The notes: generated by a model not told the origin, from the sequence alone. A DNA stretch of 64,000 nucleotides from Thermothielavioides terrestris NRRL 8126 (GCF_000226115.1 NC_016461.1:496001-560000); one strand, 5' to 3'. Counted from the stretch's first letter, positions 34,000-46,986 are shown. Numbers and translations: made by a program.

Positions 34000-34827
34000 A
34001 CTAATAGCTTTAAAGTAGCTTGCTAGTCCTCTAGCTAGAGCAGTAGGACAGTTCTAGGCGCTAAAAATATAGTTTATAACTACTATCTAAGGTCGTTTAT
34101 AGGGTTTTATAAAGGTAGTTCTCTATTTAGCTATCTGTCTAGCGGAAGCTTTATAACCTTATAGTAGTATACTTGGTATATTACCTCTTACTTTGATTAA
34201 AGTATAAAGATTAGCTATATAGTAGCGATTAGTCTCTTCTCGCTTTAGTTAAAGATCTAGGCTTACCTAAACGCTACTAAGTATATAGCTAAGATTCTAA
34301 GCTCTATATTGCTAAAGTAGTTACAAATATATATAGATAGGTTGTCGAGCCTAGGAATATCTAGCTCGTTAAGCACAAATACGTCGTTAGCCTAGAGGAC
34401 TTCGATTATCTTATCTTCGTTATACTCTAAGAGTATAGGCTAAACGAGCTTTTAGGTTAAAGGTAATAGGTCTAGAGGGAGCTTATATATCTTACCGCTA
34501 TCCTATAGTAATAAATAGATTCCCTTAGTATAGAGTAGGTAATCCTTAAAGGTATTAAGAGCTATCCTATAAACTCTTAACTATAAATATAATATATACC
34601 GCTATATAACTTTCTTACTATCTCTCTAGTATAGCTAGAGCTAAGGTATTTTAAATTACGTTAGTCTATCTAGAAGGTAGGGCTAGAGTTCTTAAAGAAA
34701 GGCCTATATAAACTCGAAGGTAAACTATTTATACTCCTATCCTAAACCTTGTTAAAGGCAGTAGATAATTACCTCCTTATATAGCTACGACTAAGGGAAC
34801 CTATAGATAGACTAAAAGGCGATATAG
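34000..34827 (-). pseudogene. Family-2 Gypsy accessory ORF remnant, segment 2
   Basis: Continues the host element interrupted at 23411. It is collinear with about 57834-58641, starting from the second copy of the ACTAA target duplication. It ends at ATAG, the target site of the nested family-2 element. In minus sense it is the central part of the accessory frame. Confidence 0.7.
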
Positions 34828-35317
34828 TGGTTTAGGGTGATAGACTACCTAGACATGGGGGCCCAGTTTTTCTATTCGTTTCAAAGCGTTATATTCGTTG
34901 ACAGGGGGTCTAGCCTTCTAATTATATATATTTAAGTGGGCTAAGCCCATCTTCTTCGCTATTAAGCAAGACATTAAATAGTTATCAATATACGTTCGTT
35001 AACACTACGTTAGTAGTCCTCCTCCTTCTAGGAAGGCTATTGAGCCTCTCCTTTTGTTGTCCTACCTCTATCTAGACGATAGGCATTCGAGCTATTGAGC
35101 TCTGACTATATTCTTATTATTGTTTTTTATACCTCTATTGTATCCTACTAGGCGTATATAAGCTATATATCTCCTTCTTAGGAAATATCCTTCCTACTAT
35201 TCGATATATACTGTCTTTATCCGTCTAAAGGGACACTATATTCCTTTAGGAGCTATCTTATATATCTAGGTCTAGGTGTAGTAGGGTAGGTTAATATAGA
35301 GGTTTTATACTACTTTA
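34828..35317 (+). repeat. Family-2 LTR, 5' copy of nested element
   Basis: 490 bp, starting TGGTTTAGGGTGATAGACTA and ending TACTACTTTA. No polypurine tract upstream, as expected for a 5' LTR. A possible primer-binding site, TAGGGGCTCAATTAGG, follows at about 35320. Confidence 0.82.
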
Positions 35318-35699
35318 AATAGGGGCTCAATTAGGAAAGAGCTTAGCTTTATATTTAAATAGGATAGTATAGACTATAAAGACTTCTAGGATTATAGAGC
35401 TATATAATACTATATTGATAGCTCCTCGAAGACGATATAGCCGACCTATTGAGGCTCTAGTATACTAATATCGGTATCTCTAGGAGGCGTAGAAACCTGT
35501 TGAGAAGTATATGTTCTAGGGGTCTATTGAGACCTTGTCCTAGGAGACCTTCCGTTGCCTAGATGGCGTAGGGCATTAAAAAGATATCTCGTTATTCCTA
35601 ATACTTTAGAGACCTATTAAGGCTTCGATAACGACGATATAGCGGTTAGAAAACGTTAATCTAATCGAAAGACGATAATTCTATCTACCTAAGTAGAAA

Positions 35700-38600
35700 G
35701 AGAGGTAGAATTTTTGTCGATTATTATTATTATCTCTAGTTTGACTAAACCAATTACGAAAATAGTTAAGTATAGTATAAGTTCCTAAGTTATTAAGCTC
35801 TAGACTACGCCTTTATAATACTTAGCTTCTTTTAGCTATGTCTTAGACACTATTTTATATTAGATATAAGATCTCGATATAGATTACTATTGTTCTTTTT
35901 AAGAGCTATACTCTTACCGCTATTACGTTAGTTAGGTTTAGTATATTAGTTGTTAAAGGTATCTAGACGATCTATAAGAAACCTATAGCTATCCTTTAGA
36001 ATGTCTAGACTATATATTTCAAAGGAACCTAGGCTCTTAAGAGGTTTTCTTCCTTTGGAAAGACGTTAAAGAAGTCGATATTCCTATAGGAGTATATATA
36101 TTAGTCTCTTTATAGCTCGTCGATATAGTCTTTACCTTTTTTAAAGACAATAGTTAGATATTTAATAACTAGGCTTCAATAGTATATATATTCTTTATCT
36201 ATAGACGCTTTAGGAATTCTATTACTCTCAACAATATTGTTAATCCGAATATCGCGACTAGCCTCCGAGGGAAAGTCTAAAGATATATCTGTCTTATAGC
36301 CTCTCTAAGGTACCTTAAACAAGGAAGATCTATCTAAGCTAGTGTAGGTGCCCTATCAATCTTTGCCTAAGCCCTCTGCTCCGTCTATCTATATAGAGAT
36401 ACTTTCAGTAATATCTTCTAGTTAATCTAAAGCCGAAGCTCTAAAGAAGATAATTAAATACATTTTTATAGCTATGTTTAGTACGACCTTTCCAACCTCG
36501 GTAAAGGCTAGCCTATAGGGCCACTTCTTTAGTTAGAATGCTATACGATAGATCGAGAACTTTAAAGAGATATATAAGGCTTATTAGGTCACTAATAACA
36601 AGACTTGTATATACCTGTTTAAGCTTTAGTACGATACTACGATCTAGCTTATTATCCGTTATTAGGAGAAAAAGGACTAAGAAACCTAGGTAGCTTTCAA
36701 AGCTAAGTTCTAAAGCACTAGAAAGGCAATGATCCTAAGTAGTATAGTAACGGAGGTTACCTTTATAATCTAATCGAAGGGAGATGCTAGCTAGTCGATA
36801 AAGTTATCTACAACTACTTCGAGTTGATCGACTATATATATATTATCGCCTCTACCAAGGTTCGTAATAAGCTATAGTATATAATCGTTCTAACTATATA
36901 GCATATACTTAATTAGTAGATTTAGATAGCTCTTAAGGACTATTAGCGTATTTAGAAAAAGGACGATAAGGACTTTATTTGCATTGCAAAATGGGTAGAC
37001 TTTCTTAAGTTCGTTTAGGATACTCTTTAAAAGGGTCTTAACGTAGGAGATCTCTTTTTTAAGACCTATAAGTATAAGATCGATCTATTAAAGTACTATT
37101 CGCCTCTAGCTACGCTTATTGTTAAGACGACTCTTGAGCTATAAGAGTAGGAAGAGGAGGAGTCGAAGAAAGCTCTTATATCTACGTCTAACGATATCTA
37201 CGATTTAGCTAATTAGCTCTAGTGTCTATATATCTAGAAGTAGAAGATCGCTAAGCAGTTTAAGTAAAAAATTAAGGCTCTCCATTCGTATAAAATCGAT
37301 TCTACTTTTAACGAGATCAAGGTACTCTAGATATATTTCTAGTAATAGCGGAGTCGTTTATAGGAGAGATATATTAGCTTCGTTATTGGTTTATATATTG
37401 ACAATTGTCCTCCTAGTTATAGCTGGCCTATAAGCTTTAGCTATTGCTACTACTATAGTAACTTTGATTATATAGTCCTTAAGTATATAGAAGCTATAAA
37501 AGCTATAGCTATAGGTCTAATATATTATAAAGGTATAGACTACTACCTTAGCAATAGAAGTAAAAAGGGCTATACGCTAGCTAAGACGATCACTTTTATA
37601 AAGGTAGATATTAATAGTGTATAAGAGGTTAGTAAGATCGGTTAGCTCGTCCTTATATATATAGCCTATTGCCTATAGTATAATAGCTACTCTATATACT
37701 AAGCGTATTACTATAAGTATAAGCGTCTAAATGGCTATCTATTTAAGCTAGACATAGCTTTTGTACTAAATAAGCACTACCTCTAGTAGCCTAAGCTATA
37801 TTAGAAGCCTATAATTGTCTAGACGACGATCAATCGTCTTATATACAAAGGAGAGCCTAAGCTTACTTCTACCTTCTATTATATAATGTCTAATCAGTTG
37901 TCGTTTTATATAGTTCTAATAGAAGGAGGTTATATCTTAATTTAGAAGGTTGTTCTATATCTAGTACTAAACGTTAACGAATTCCGCTAGTTGCCCTTTC
38001 TTCTCTTTGACTAGACTAAGGAGAGAGCTAAAGAGGAAGTAGATAAAGAGGCGGAGACTATACTTTAGGGTATACCGCCTACTAAGCGTTGGTTCGCTAA
38101 GGACGAAAGGGAAGACGACTTCTAGATAGGCGGCACTTCTACGCCTCTAGTGGAACCTCCTTATATAACTATTTTTAAGAATCTAGCTATAGTGAATTAG
38201 CTAAAGAAAGAGGAACTATAGTCTGAGGTACTATTGTCGAAAGTCGCTACGTTGCTACTATATATAAAGGATACGATCTATACTATAATAAAGGCGAAGA
38301 CTAGTTTAACCTTTGACAACTTGGTCTATATCTCGCCTAAGTATAAAGATACTTTGATTATATACCTATAAGGCATTTTTACCGACGTCGAGGTTATTAA
38401 CTACAAAGGGTCTAACGTTCCTAAGCCTAATAGGCCGACTATTGTATTAAAAGATATAGGGGTCTATATATAGGCTTTATATACTAATATAAATACGTTT
38501 GACAACTCTTCCTTTAGTTAGACTAAGATAGTTCTAGCGATTTTTAATATTACTAAGGACAATGTATAGGGTGTCTATATAAGAAGCCTCTAGGAGCGTT

Positions 38601-41600
38601 GGATCTATAAAGGACTATAAAGGGAAGTCGATAATTATATCTATACTCTTCTATAGAAGTCTATTTCGATGCTTTTAGTCTTATAGTATATAGAACTTAG
38701 TATAATAATAAGAGTATAGTCTCTTCCTACTCTATATATCTAGTTTAAGAAAGGTTATTATAATAAGTATCTTACTTTAATCGACTTTGGTTTAGAGTAT
38801 AACTATATTTTGATAAACGTTGTTGAGAAGTATATAATACTATACTAGCCTACTAAGGTTATTTTAAAAGGCCTTTATAGCTTAGCGCCATTTATTAGAG
38901 AAACTTAGGTCACTCTATACCTAGGAGGGGTCGGTATCAACTTTTACTTTTTTATAACTAAAGATATTGCTAGTAGCTACAAAGCGATCTTTAATATACT
39001 GTTTATTAAAGATATTGCCTTAACCTTCGATTACTATAATAATAACTTAATTACTATTAATTTAATTATAGAGGGAAAGATAGTTTAGATATACATTGTC
39101 TCTAAGAAGATTGTCTAGTAGAATCGCCTACTATCTTTGATATAACTAGCCACCTAGGAGTAATTTCAAGGATTGACGAAGAGTCCTAAAAGAATCTTTG
39201 ACTAGGCGGAGATAGAGGAAGGTGAGACTGCCCTTAGTTTCCTCGATAATTATATAGGTAAAGCGGTTTTTCATTTCGTTTTATAGAAGTCTTATATACT
39301 GCTATTTAACACTCTTTTTTAAATTATACGTTCTTATTTATTGCCTTCTTTATCTAGATAGAAGAAGAAGGGGAAGATCAAATTGTTACCCTATTCGAAA
39401 AGGAAGAGGGGGACTCTAATTAGAAACCCCTTTTTTAACAAAAGATTGAAGTAGGCGTTTAGCTATAAGTTTAAAGAAGCCTTAAAGACGTTTATACTCT
39501 AGAAGAATATTATAAATAAAGTTTAATCTATCGACTTAGTACTGTTAGATAGTTCTATACTAGAAGGAGATCTATTATAGTAGGAAAAGCGTTTTATAAA
39601 GGCTAAGGCTAAGATATAGTTTAAAGAAAACTAGGAAGACCTTATAGTTCCTTGTTTTATAGATCTTAAACTAGGTTTAAGGCTTATCGAGGAGCGCCTT
39701 TAAGAAGTGCTTACAATTATAGACGGCTTTTTTACCGAGCTAAAGAGAGAGATGTTCGCTAAGATCTTATAAAATTAGAAAGCTACGCTTATATAGGATT
39801 TTACTAAGTATAGGCGTATTTATAAAGATATTGTTCTGCCCTAGTATATTAGGACTATCCTATATAAGGCCTAGTAGAGTAAGTTAATCCTAATTTTAAA
39901 ACTATTAATATAGAAGGTTATTGATCTACTTAGAGAGAGGTAGATATAGGGAATTATCGAATATAGCTATACAAGCTACTGTAATAACTAGTTCCTAGTT
40001 CTAAAGAAGGATAGTGGTTTACATCTTATTAATAATGCTTAAAAGGCTAATACTATAACAATCTACAATACCTTCGTTCTACTTATTATAAAGGAATTTA
40101 GCGAAGACTTTAGAAGCTATAAGCTAATGTCCCTCCTAGATCTCTTCTCTAGATATAACTAAGTTAACCTCTATAAGTGTAGCTAAGATTTAACGACCTT
40201 TACAACGCTAATTAGGCTTTTCTATATATATATATTACTGATAGAAGATATAAATTCCATTGCCTAGTTTTAGTAAGCTATAACAACGATCTTTAGGGAC
40301 TTTATCCCTAATGTCTATTACATCTATCTAGACGATATCGCTATAAAAGGTCTCTAATCTAATTATATTAGCCGTCTAGATAGAGAGAGACATTAAGAAT
40401 TTATTGTTGAACATCTTAAGAATATTGATATAGTATTGTTGAATATAGAGTTGGTAGATACAACTATCGCTATAAAGAAATTGAAGTAGGCGTAGCTAGA
40501 AGTAGTTCTACTTAGTTATCTCTATATACTAGACGAGCGTTTTCCTAAGGAAGTGAAGGTAATCAAGATAAAGGAGTAGAAGACCTATTTTAATATTAAG
40601 GAGATATATACCTTTGTTGGAATAGTCGAATACTATTGGATCTAGATCAAAGGTTTTACGATTATCGCGATTCCTTTATATACTCTAATAAAGAAAGATA
40701 CTAAATAGACCTAGGGGCCCTCTAAATAGAAGGCGATAGACGAGCTAAAGAAGAAAATTATTACTACTCTAGTTTTAGCAACGCTTATTTATAATGATCT
40801 TTAGTTTAGTATAATCTTTTTAGTCTACAACGCTAGTATCCTTAGATAGAGTAGGGTACTCAAATAGGTTAGCTCTAATAGTAAAAGACATCTATACTAG
40901 TTCGAAAGTAGTATTTAGTTAAAGGTAGAGAAGTGGTATAATATTATAAAGAGGGAGTTAAAGGGGCTACTCTTCCTCCTAAAGCGTTTTTAACGCTACC
41001 TCTTTAGTATATATTTCATCGTAGAGACCGATACTCTAGTTCTAGTCTATTAGCTCAATAGTACTATAAATGATATCCTAGGTACTTTGATAATACGTTG
41101 GATCGCTTAGATCTATTTGTTCAACTTCGAAGTTAAGTATATCCTAGGTCCTAAAAACGTTGTAGTTGATATATTGTCCTATAAGCTATCTAGGCCCTCT
41201 AACTATATAGAGAAGGAGGTAGAGGAAGATATCGACGACTAGGTCGACGCCTAGATCTTTGTCAACCGTATAGGCAAAGAGATATTATATCCGAAGGGAA
41301 AGCTGGAGCCTATCCACCTTTGGGATAGCTACTCCTAGAGTTCCTAGGATATCGCCTACTTCTTATCGACGATAGAGACTCTACTAGGCTATAGTCTATA
41401 CTAGAAGCGACGTTAACTTAAAAGGGAAGTAGTAAAATACTTTGTTAAAGATCGTTATCTTTTCCTCTAGAGTATAAACTATATATAGTGTTATAGGTAT
41501 ATTGTTGATACTTCTAAAGAGAGGCGTTTAATCTTCGACTAGTACTATAGCGAAGTTAGCTATTATAGGAGAAAGGCGATATACTAACAAATGATAAACC

Positions 41601-43190
41601 ACTACTATTAGCGTAGTATATATAAAGATATAGTAAAATGGATTTAGGCTTATACGCTATATTAAGTATATAATACCTAGAGGTTTAAGGAAATAGTAAA
41701 CTAGACTATACCTCTACCTTTCCCTTTTACTAAATAGTACCTTGATATCTAATATATATTGTCTAGCTATAAGGAGAAGAAGTGTTTCCTCGTCGAGGCT
41801 TATAACGATTTTATAGGATATATCGAAGCTAAGATCTTATTAAACAAGTCCTCTAAGGCTATTAAGTCCTTTATCTTATATTATATCCTTTGCTACTAGG
41901 GTTACCTAGTCGTTATAGTCGTCGATAGAGGCTCTAAGTTCAAAGGCAAGGTTAAGGAGATCCTCTATAAACTATAGATCAAGAGAGTTATTATCTCGCT
42001 ATATAATTCGTATACGAATAGGGTGAATAAGGCTAGCTATATCTCGATTGCCACTTTATTTGCGAAGATAACTAATAGTATAGGAAAGAGGTAGAGAGAG
42101 CTCCTTCTATATATCTTATATATAGATTGTACAACTGTTAGAGGCTCTTATAGAATATCTCCCTTCTTTCTTACCTATAACTATAAGCCTATTAGTCTAA
42201 TTAAGTTTAATATTCCTATTTAGCAAGTCCTTGCCTAGGACTCTATCTATACCTAGATAGAGGGAAAGGATTCTATAAGACTCTATATAAAGCTTATTGC
42301 CCTCTATACTTATATTCTCTAGGAAGCTAAATACAACTATAAGATTATCGTTAAATAGGTTGCTATAGCTTATAAAAAGCTAGCTAAACACTATAATAAG
42401 GCCTATAAATATAAATTTTATTTTAAAAATGTAGTTATATCTATTAATAATCTTGTCCTTGTCTACAATAATGTATACTAGCTAGATATAAACTTAGTTT
42501 AGAAGCTAGAGTACCGTTAGTTTAGTCTATTCTATATTTAGATAATTAAAGATAGGGACATTTATTTCCTAGAGACTTTGGACAGTATACCTATCTAGAC
42601 TCTATATCCTCTAAACTATATAAAGAAATTCTTTAAGCTAGATAACATCTAGCTAGAAGTAGATAATACGAACCTATTCCTATACTTAAAGGGGTATAGC
42701 GACGACGATTGCTACTTCGACGGTCGTTTAAGACTCTAGGACGATAGTGAAGGAGAGTCCAATGCTACTAAGGACAACGAGAATTCGAGTAGCAAGACTT
42801 TAGGTCGTTACCTTAGTCGAATAGCTAAGCTTTACTATAATAGCGTTATAGCCCTAGATCGCAATAATAATATAAATAGTTAGCGGCATCGTATTAGTGG
42901 ACCTAGAAGTCATTGCACTAACCTCCTAGGTAATCGCGTCTACCTTTATTGCCTAAACCAACTTATCGACGATACGTTGTTGACTACTTGCGATAAGATC
43001 TATAGAAAGGTAGTTATAGAGGAAGTAGCGATAACGGTAGAGGAGGAGGTCCTTAAGGAGGAAACCCCTAGTTGTACTATAGCGCCTTAGGCTAACTAAA
43101 CTTACGTTACTACGAAAAGGGAAAGGAAGGAGCGACCTCGTTAGGAGCTCGTTGTTGAAATCTTATATAGAAAACTATCTAGTTTTTAAT
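35700..43190 (+). pseudogene. Family-2 Gypsy gag-pol (degraded)
   Basis: Plus-strand polyprotein with many TAG/TAA interruptions. A zinc knuckle remnant at 37445-37486 reads C-YY-Y-SNFD-Y-IVLK-Y: exactly CCHC spacing, but the second Cys, the His and the last Cys are all Tyr, one transition each. A protease-like LIDFGLEYNYI lies near 38790. RT (about 39900-40450) contains YLDDIAIKG at 40325-40351. RNase H follows around 40800-41150, then integrase with VDRGSKFKGKVKEIL (about 41920-41965). The tail after integrase is acidic. Non-functional. Confidence 0.75.
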
Positions 43191-44683
43191 ACTAGCCCTC
43201 TAGATATATAGGGATATATAGTTTAAGAAAGGGGAAGGTCCTAGAAGCTATTGCCTCCAATAGTTTCACTAACGTTTTATTATATTTCCTTCCTAATACC
43301 TATTATTATATTAGCTTCCTATTCGCCAATAATATCTCTATTAGCTATATCTCGCTTAGTTTTTATCTACCTACTATCGTTTATTCGTTTTTATCCTTTA
43401 GGCCTTTATTCTTTTCTACTAGTACTTAAGTTTTCTTCCTAGAGAGCAGCCCTACTCTTAGAGGCTTTATAGTCGTTTTTACCTTTTTCTTTTTTACTTT
43501 TGCCCTCTAGATAGATAGTTTCTATTATATAGAATTGAGTTTCTTAGAGCCAAAGTCAAGGCTAAGAAAAATCTATAATTAAGATATATAGTCTCTCGAT
43601 CTACTATCTATAGGCTAAACTCCTAGGCTATATCCTACTCTCTACTTGTCCCTATCCGTTTTCTCTATCCCTTAGTAACGTAAGCTCTTATAGTTGGCCT
43701 AGTACTACGCTATTTACTCTTTAATAGTATCCTCTAGTAGGATAAACCACTCTTAGCCCACCTTTTCTAAGCGTAGCTTTAGCCTAGGGTCGTTCTTCGA
43801 GTTATACAATAAATAGCTTTATAAGATTAAGTCCTAAGCTAGGTGCTTTTAGTTATTCCTATAGACGTAAGTCTAAGTATACTCTTTCTTTAACTAGATA
43901 TAGTTGGTATACTTGTTATTAAAGAGGGGAGTGAGAGAAGCGTAGCCGTTAAAGGGCTAAATTATATAGACGTCCCTGTCCTTATTAAAAGGAGTTGTTG
44001 AATGCTAGTACGATAGTTCGTAGCTATAGCAAAGCACTTTATTGTTATAGGAGTATTAGCCTTCCTTTGTTTAGAAGGTAGATATAAAAGAGAAGTGTAG
44101 TACTTACTTATAACCCTATACCTAGATTAAAAGTGTTGACACTTAGTTTAGGTATATAGTAAGATGATATATCTAATGTCTAAGCGGTCTACTATTATAA
44201 TGCTCTACGAATATAAGACGAAGGACTAAGGTGTTATAGTGCTATTCGACTATATCAACTAGCCTATTATCAATATAAATCGATCGCTATATTCTATATT
44301 GATCTTGCTAATTACTTAGTAGGATCCATTGGACGTATAGCAATCTGACGTTTAATCGGTAGATCTTGATTATACTGTAGATAGCCTTATATTCAACTAA
44401 GATTGTAGTATACTCGTTAGTATAGCGCTTATCTTTTAGCATTGGTGGATCCCTTATCTTGCTTTAGACTACCTAGATATACTTCTAGGCTATAAAAATG
44501 GTCGTTTTCAGCACTAGCGAGAGGTCGATCTAGCGATTTGTGATCCTACGTAGTAGGGGCCTCTAGTCGCTTGCTTTATCAGTGATTTCCTACGACGTAT
44601 TGTAGGTACACTAGTTGTTTAGTATCTTGGTTTTTAGGTTGCGAATTCGCGTGTGGAAGCTGTATATAAATTCGAAAGGGAAG
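43191..44683 (+). other. Post-integrase 3' part of nested family-2 element
   Basis: Between the end of readable pol and the 3' LTR. It includes an open stretch at 43251-43442 (MPPIVSLTFYYISF...) with a homologue on minus at 61230-61036 in the second family-2 copy. The hydrophobic composition may be an artefact of RIP. The segment ends ttcgaaagggaag directly before the LTR, where the related copy has about 2.6 kb more sequence. Confidence 0.5.
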
Positions 44684-45175
44684 TGTAGTTTAGGGTGATA
44701 GACTACCTAGATATAGGGGCCTAGTTTTTCTATTCGTTTTAGAGCGTTGTATTCGTTGATAGGGGGTCTAGCCCTTTGATTATATATATTTAAGTGGGCT
44801 AAGCCTATCTTCTTCGCTATCAAGTAAAATATTAAGCAGTTATTAATATATATTTGTTGACACTACGTTGGTAGTCCTTCTCCTTCTAGGAAGGCTATTG
44901 AGCCTCTCCTTTTGTTGTCCTACCTTTGTCTAGACGATAGGCATTCGAGCTATTGAGCTTTGACTACATTCTTATTGTTGCTTCTTATACCTCTGCTATA
45001 TCCTACTAGGCGTATATAAGCTACGTGTCTCCTTCTTAGGAGATATCTTTCCTACTACTCGATATGTACTGTCTTTATCCGTCTAGAGGAATACTATATT
45101 CCTTTGGGAGCTATCTCGTACACCTAGGTCTAGGTGTGGTGGGGTAGGTTAGTATAGAGGTTTTGCACCACTTTA
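44684..45175 (+). repeat. Family-2 LTR, 3' copy of nested element
   Basis: 492 bp, TGTAGTTTAGGG to CACTTTA, with the polypurine tract AAAGGGAAG immediately upstream and ATAG after it. Confidence 0.84.
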
Positions 45176-45940
45176 ATAGACCTCTAATAAAATATTAGTA
45201 TATATCTCTATACTTTTAAACTAGAAGTCGAAATAGTAGAGCTGACCTCCAACTTAGTCGAAGATTATAATTGTCTAATATCTTCTATTAACGAAGTAAA
45301 TAAAAGACCTAGAAACGACAATAGTTAGTAATAGCCTTTTAGTTAGACCGATAGAACTCTTTTAGTATAGGACTATAGTCTAAAATAGCTTATAGATAGA
45401 ACTAGGGACAATCCTTATAAAGGTGAAAGAAAAACTATATAACGTCTAAGATCGTTTAGTAGTCTAATTATTCTTTATTAAATAATATTCCTTCTATATT
45501 AAAGAGCGAAATACCTATATCTATAAAACTAATATCGAAAAACTGATTTATTAGGGCTTTTCTATCTAGCTAGCCTAGGAATAGGTAGCTTATAATCTTA
45601 GGGTTTACACTAAGTCGAAAGCTCTAAATCTAGTCGAGCTATTAGTTGATTATATTTTATAAATATTTCTTTAAAGTCTATAAGAATAGGAAAAGCTTAG
45701 GGCTAGTCTTACCTAGATAGCCTAGCATCTTTAAGCCTAGTTCTTACTATATAAGGGAGGCGTAATACTATACTTAATCGCTATCGCTAGTAAGCCTCTA
45801 TAAACTTTATAGTATATAAAATTTAAGCTCTCTAAGTAGCTACTTCTATCCTAGAGTAATAGTTATATTAGCCTAGGACTATATAGGCCCTATAAAATCG
45901 AGAATGCTACAATAGCCTATAGCGATACTTATAATTGTAT
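45176..45940 (-). pseudogene. Family-2 Gypsy accessory region remnant, segment 3 (truncated)
   Basis: Collinear with about 58642-59400 (e.g. acctctaataa at the left, gcctatagcgatactt at the right). Similarity stops at about 45940, where unrelated GC-richer sequence begins, so the pol half of the host element is missing. The three host segments total about 2.25 kb, the same as the intact paralogue. Confidence 0.65.
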
Positions 45941-46329
45941 AAGGAGAGGAGGCGAGGGCACATTAGGTGGCTGAGCAAGAGCCGGAGAGAAGAGGATATA
46001 GATCGAGAGAGCTCCTCCCAGTAGGTGGGAGGAGAGCTGAGATCTATATACACAAGTAGGAGCTCAGCCCCACAGGCCAGAGCTAGAGCCCCATAGATGC
46101 TAGAGCCACAGAGCTACAGAGCTATAGATAGGGGGGCTAGTGTAGTACGCGATATACCCCTTAGACGCGCTCTGAGGAGCGGGTCTATGAAAAACGTGAA
46201 GCACACTGGGCTACAGATCTAGAGATCTAAACTATAGATCTATCTCTTGAACAAAGGAAAAAATAGATGCCTAACAAGGCTATTGGCCTAGTTGCCCTAA
46301 TCGGCTACGTTGGCTAGAGCTATATCAAA
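45941..46329. other. GC-richer unrecognised segment with short internal repeats
   Basis: Less AT-rich than its surroundings. It holds repeated gagct/agagc motifs (ggagctcagcccc, cagagctagagcccc, gctagagccacagagctaca) and inverted gggagg/cctccc pairs near 46010-46035. No reading frame recognised. It could be an LTR part or a non-coding region of the adjoining Copia-related fragment. Confidence 0.4.
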
Positions 46330-46800
46330 CTAACCTCCACTAATAGGAGTATCGACGATGATAGTAGTAGTCGAACTAACCTCCACTATTGGGAGTGTCG
46401 ACTACGGTAGTAGCAGGACTTACCGTTCTACTGCCCTAGCTAGTACTCCTAAGCGTACTACCAACGACGCTACTATTAGCGTCGTCTAAACACTATATTA
46501 GAGGCCTCTATTAATGTAGTTCCCTCCGTTCTACTACTATAGCTAGCATCGTAGTCAGCAAGGGGGCCACTCTCTCTAAACACATCTAAGCGTTCCTAGC
46601 GTAGCTCCAACGTTGTTTCTAGAGTAGGAGGACTACTAGTAGGTTCCTCGCTCGAGCCCTGGCCTTGGGTACTTAAGTACTTCCGTACCCCCTAGTTGGA
46701 GGCGAGGAGGAACCTACTCTTCTAGTTCCCTTAGTACCCTCTAATTATCCTAGAGGGCTAGGAACCATCACTAGGCCCTCTTAGGCTACAACTCTAATAG
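46330..46800 (-). repeat. Copia-family fragment (paralogue of 53225-53700)
   Basis: Shares collinear blocks with 53225-53700, such as gacgctactattagcgtc, gggggccgctctctct and the ccctagat/ctaggaacc region. There this sequence lies between the integrase and RT regions of a minus-strand Copia element. Only this piece is present here. Confidence 0.55.
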
Positions 46801-46986
46801 GGTATAGGGTATATACTATACTTAGGAGCTGAAGAACTAAGTACGAAACTAGGCTACCTAAACCTAGTTACCATTGTATACCTAGCACCTAATTCTATAG
46901 CGCTAGCTAATTAAGAAGGCTATTAGGAATATAGGTCTCTATAGCGAAGCCGAAAAAGGCTATAGGAAGTGCCCTGCCTCGAGGTA

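Larger units (their letters stand above)
34828..45175 (+). mobile_element. Gypsy LTR retrotransposon, family 2, plus strand, nested copy
   Basis: 10,348-bp element with LTRs at 34828-35317 and 44684-45175 in direct orientation. Flanks share ATAG (34824-34827 and 45176-45179). The paralogous uninterrupted site at about 58640 reads gatctagacctctaataag, matching gatATAG on the left and ATAGacctctaata on the right. Coding is on plus: zinc knuckle remnant, protease, RT, RNase H, integrase. The polypurine tract AAAGGGAAG directly precedes the 3' LTR. Unlike the related element at 56656-64000 it lacks the accessory region between integrase and LTR. RIP stops are abundant. Confidence 0.87.

Noticed and set aside
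43251..43442. Independent small membrane-protein gene
   Set aside because: A homologous frame recurs at 61230-61036 in the second family-2 copy, so it is part of the retroelement; the hydrophobicity may come from mutation.
34828..45175. Starship-type giant element with a tyrosine recombinase captain
   Set aside because: No recombinase-like frame found; all recognisable coding sequence is retrotransposon.
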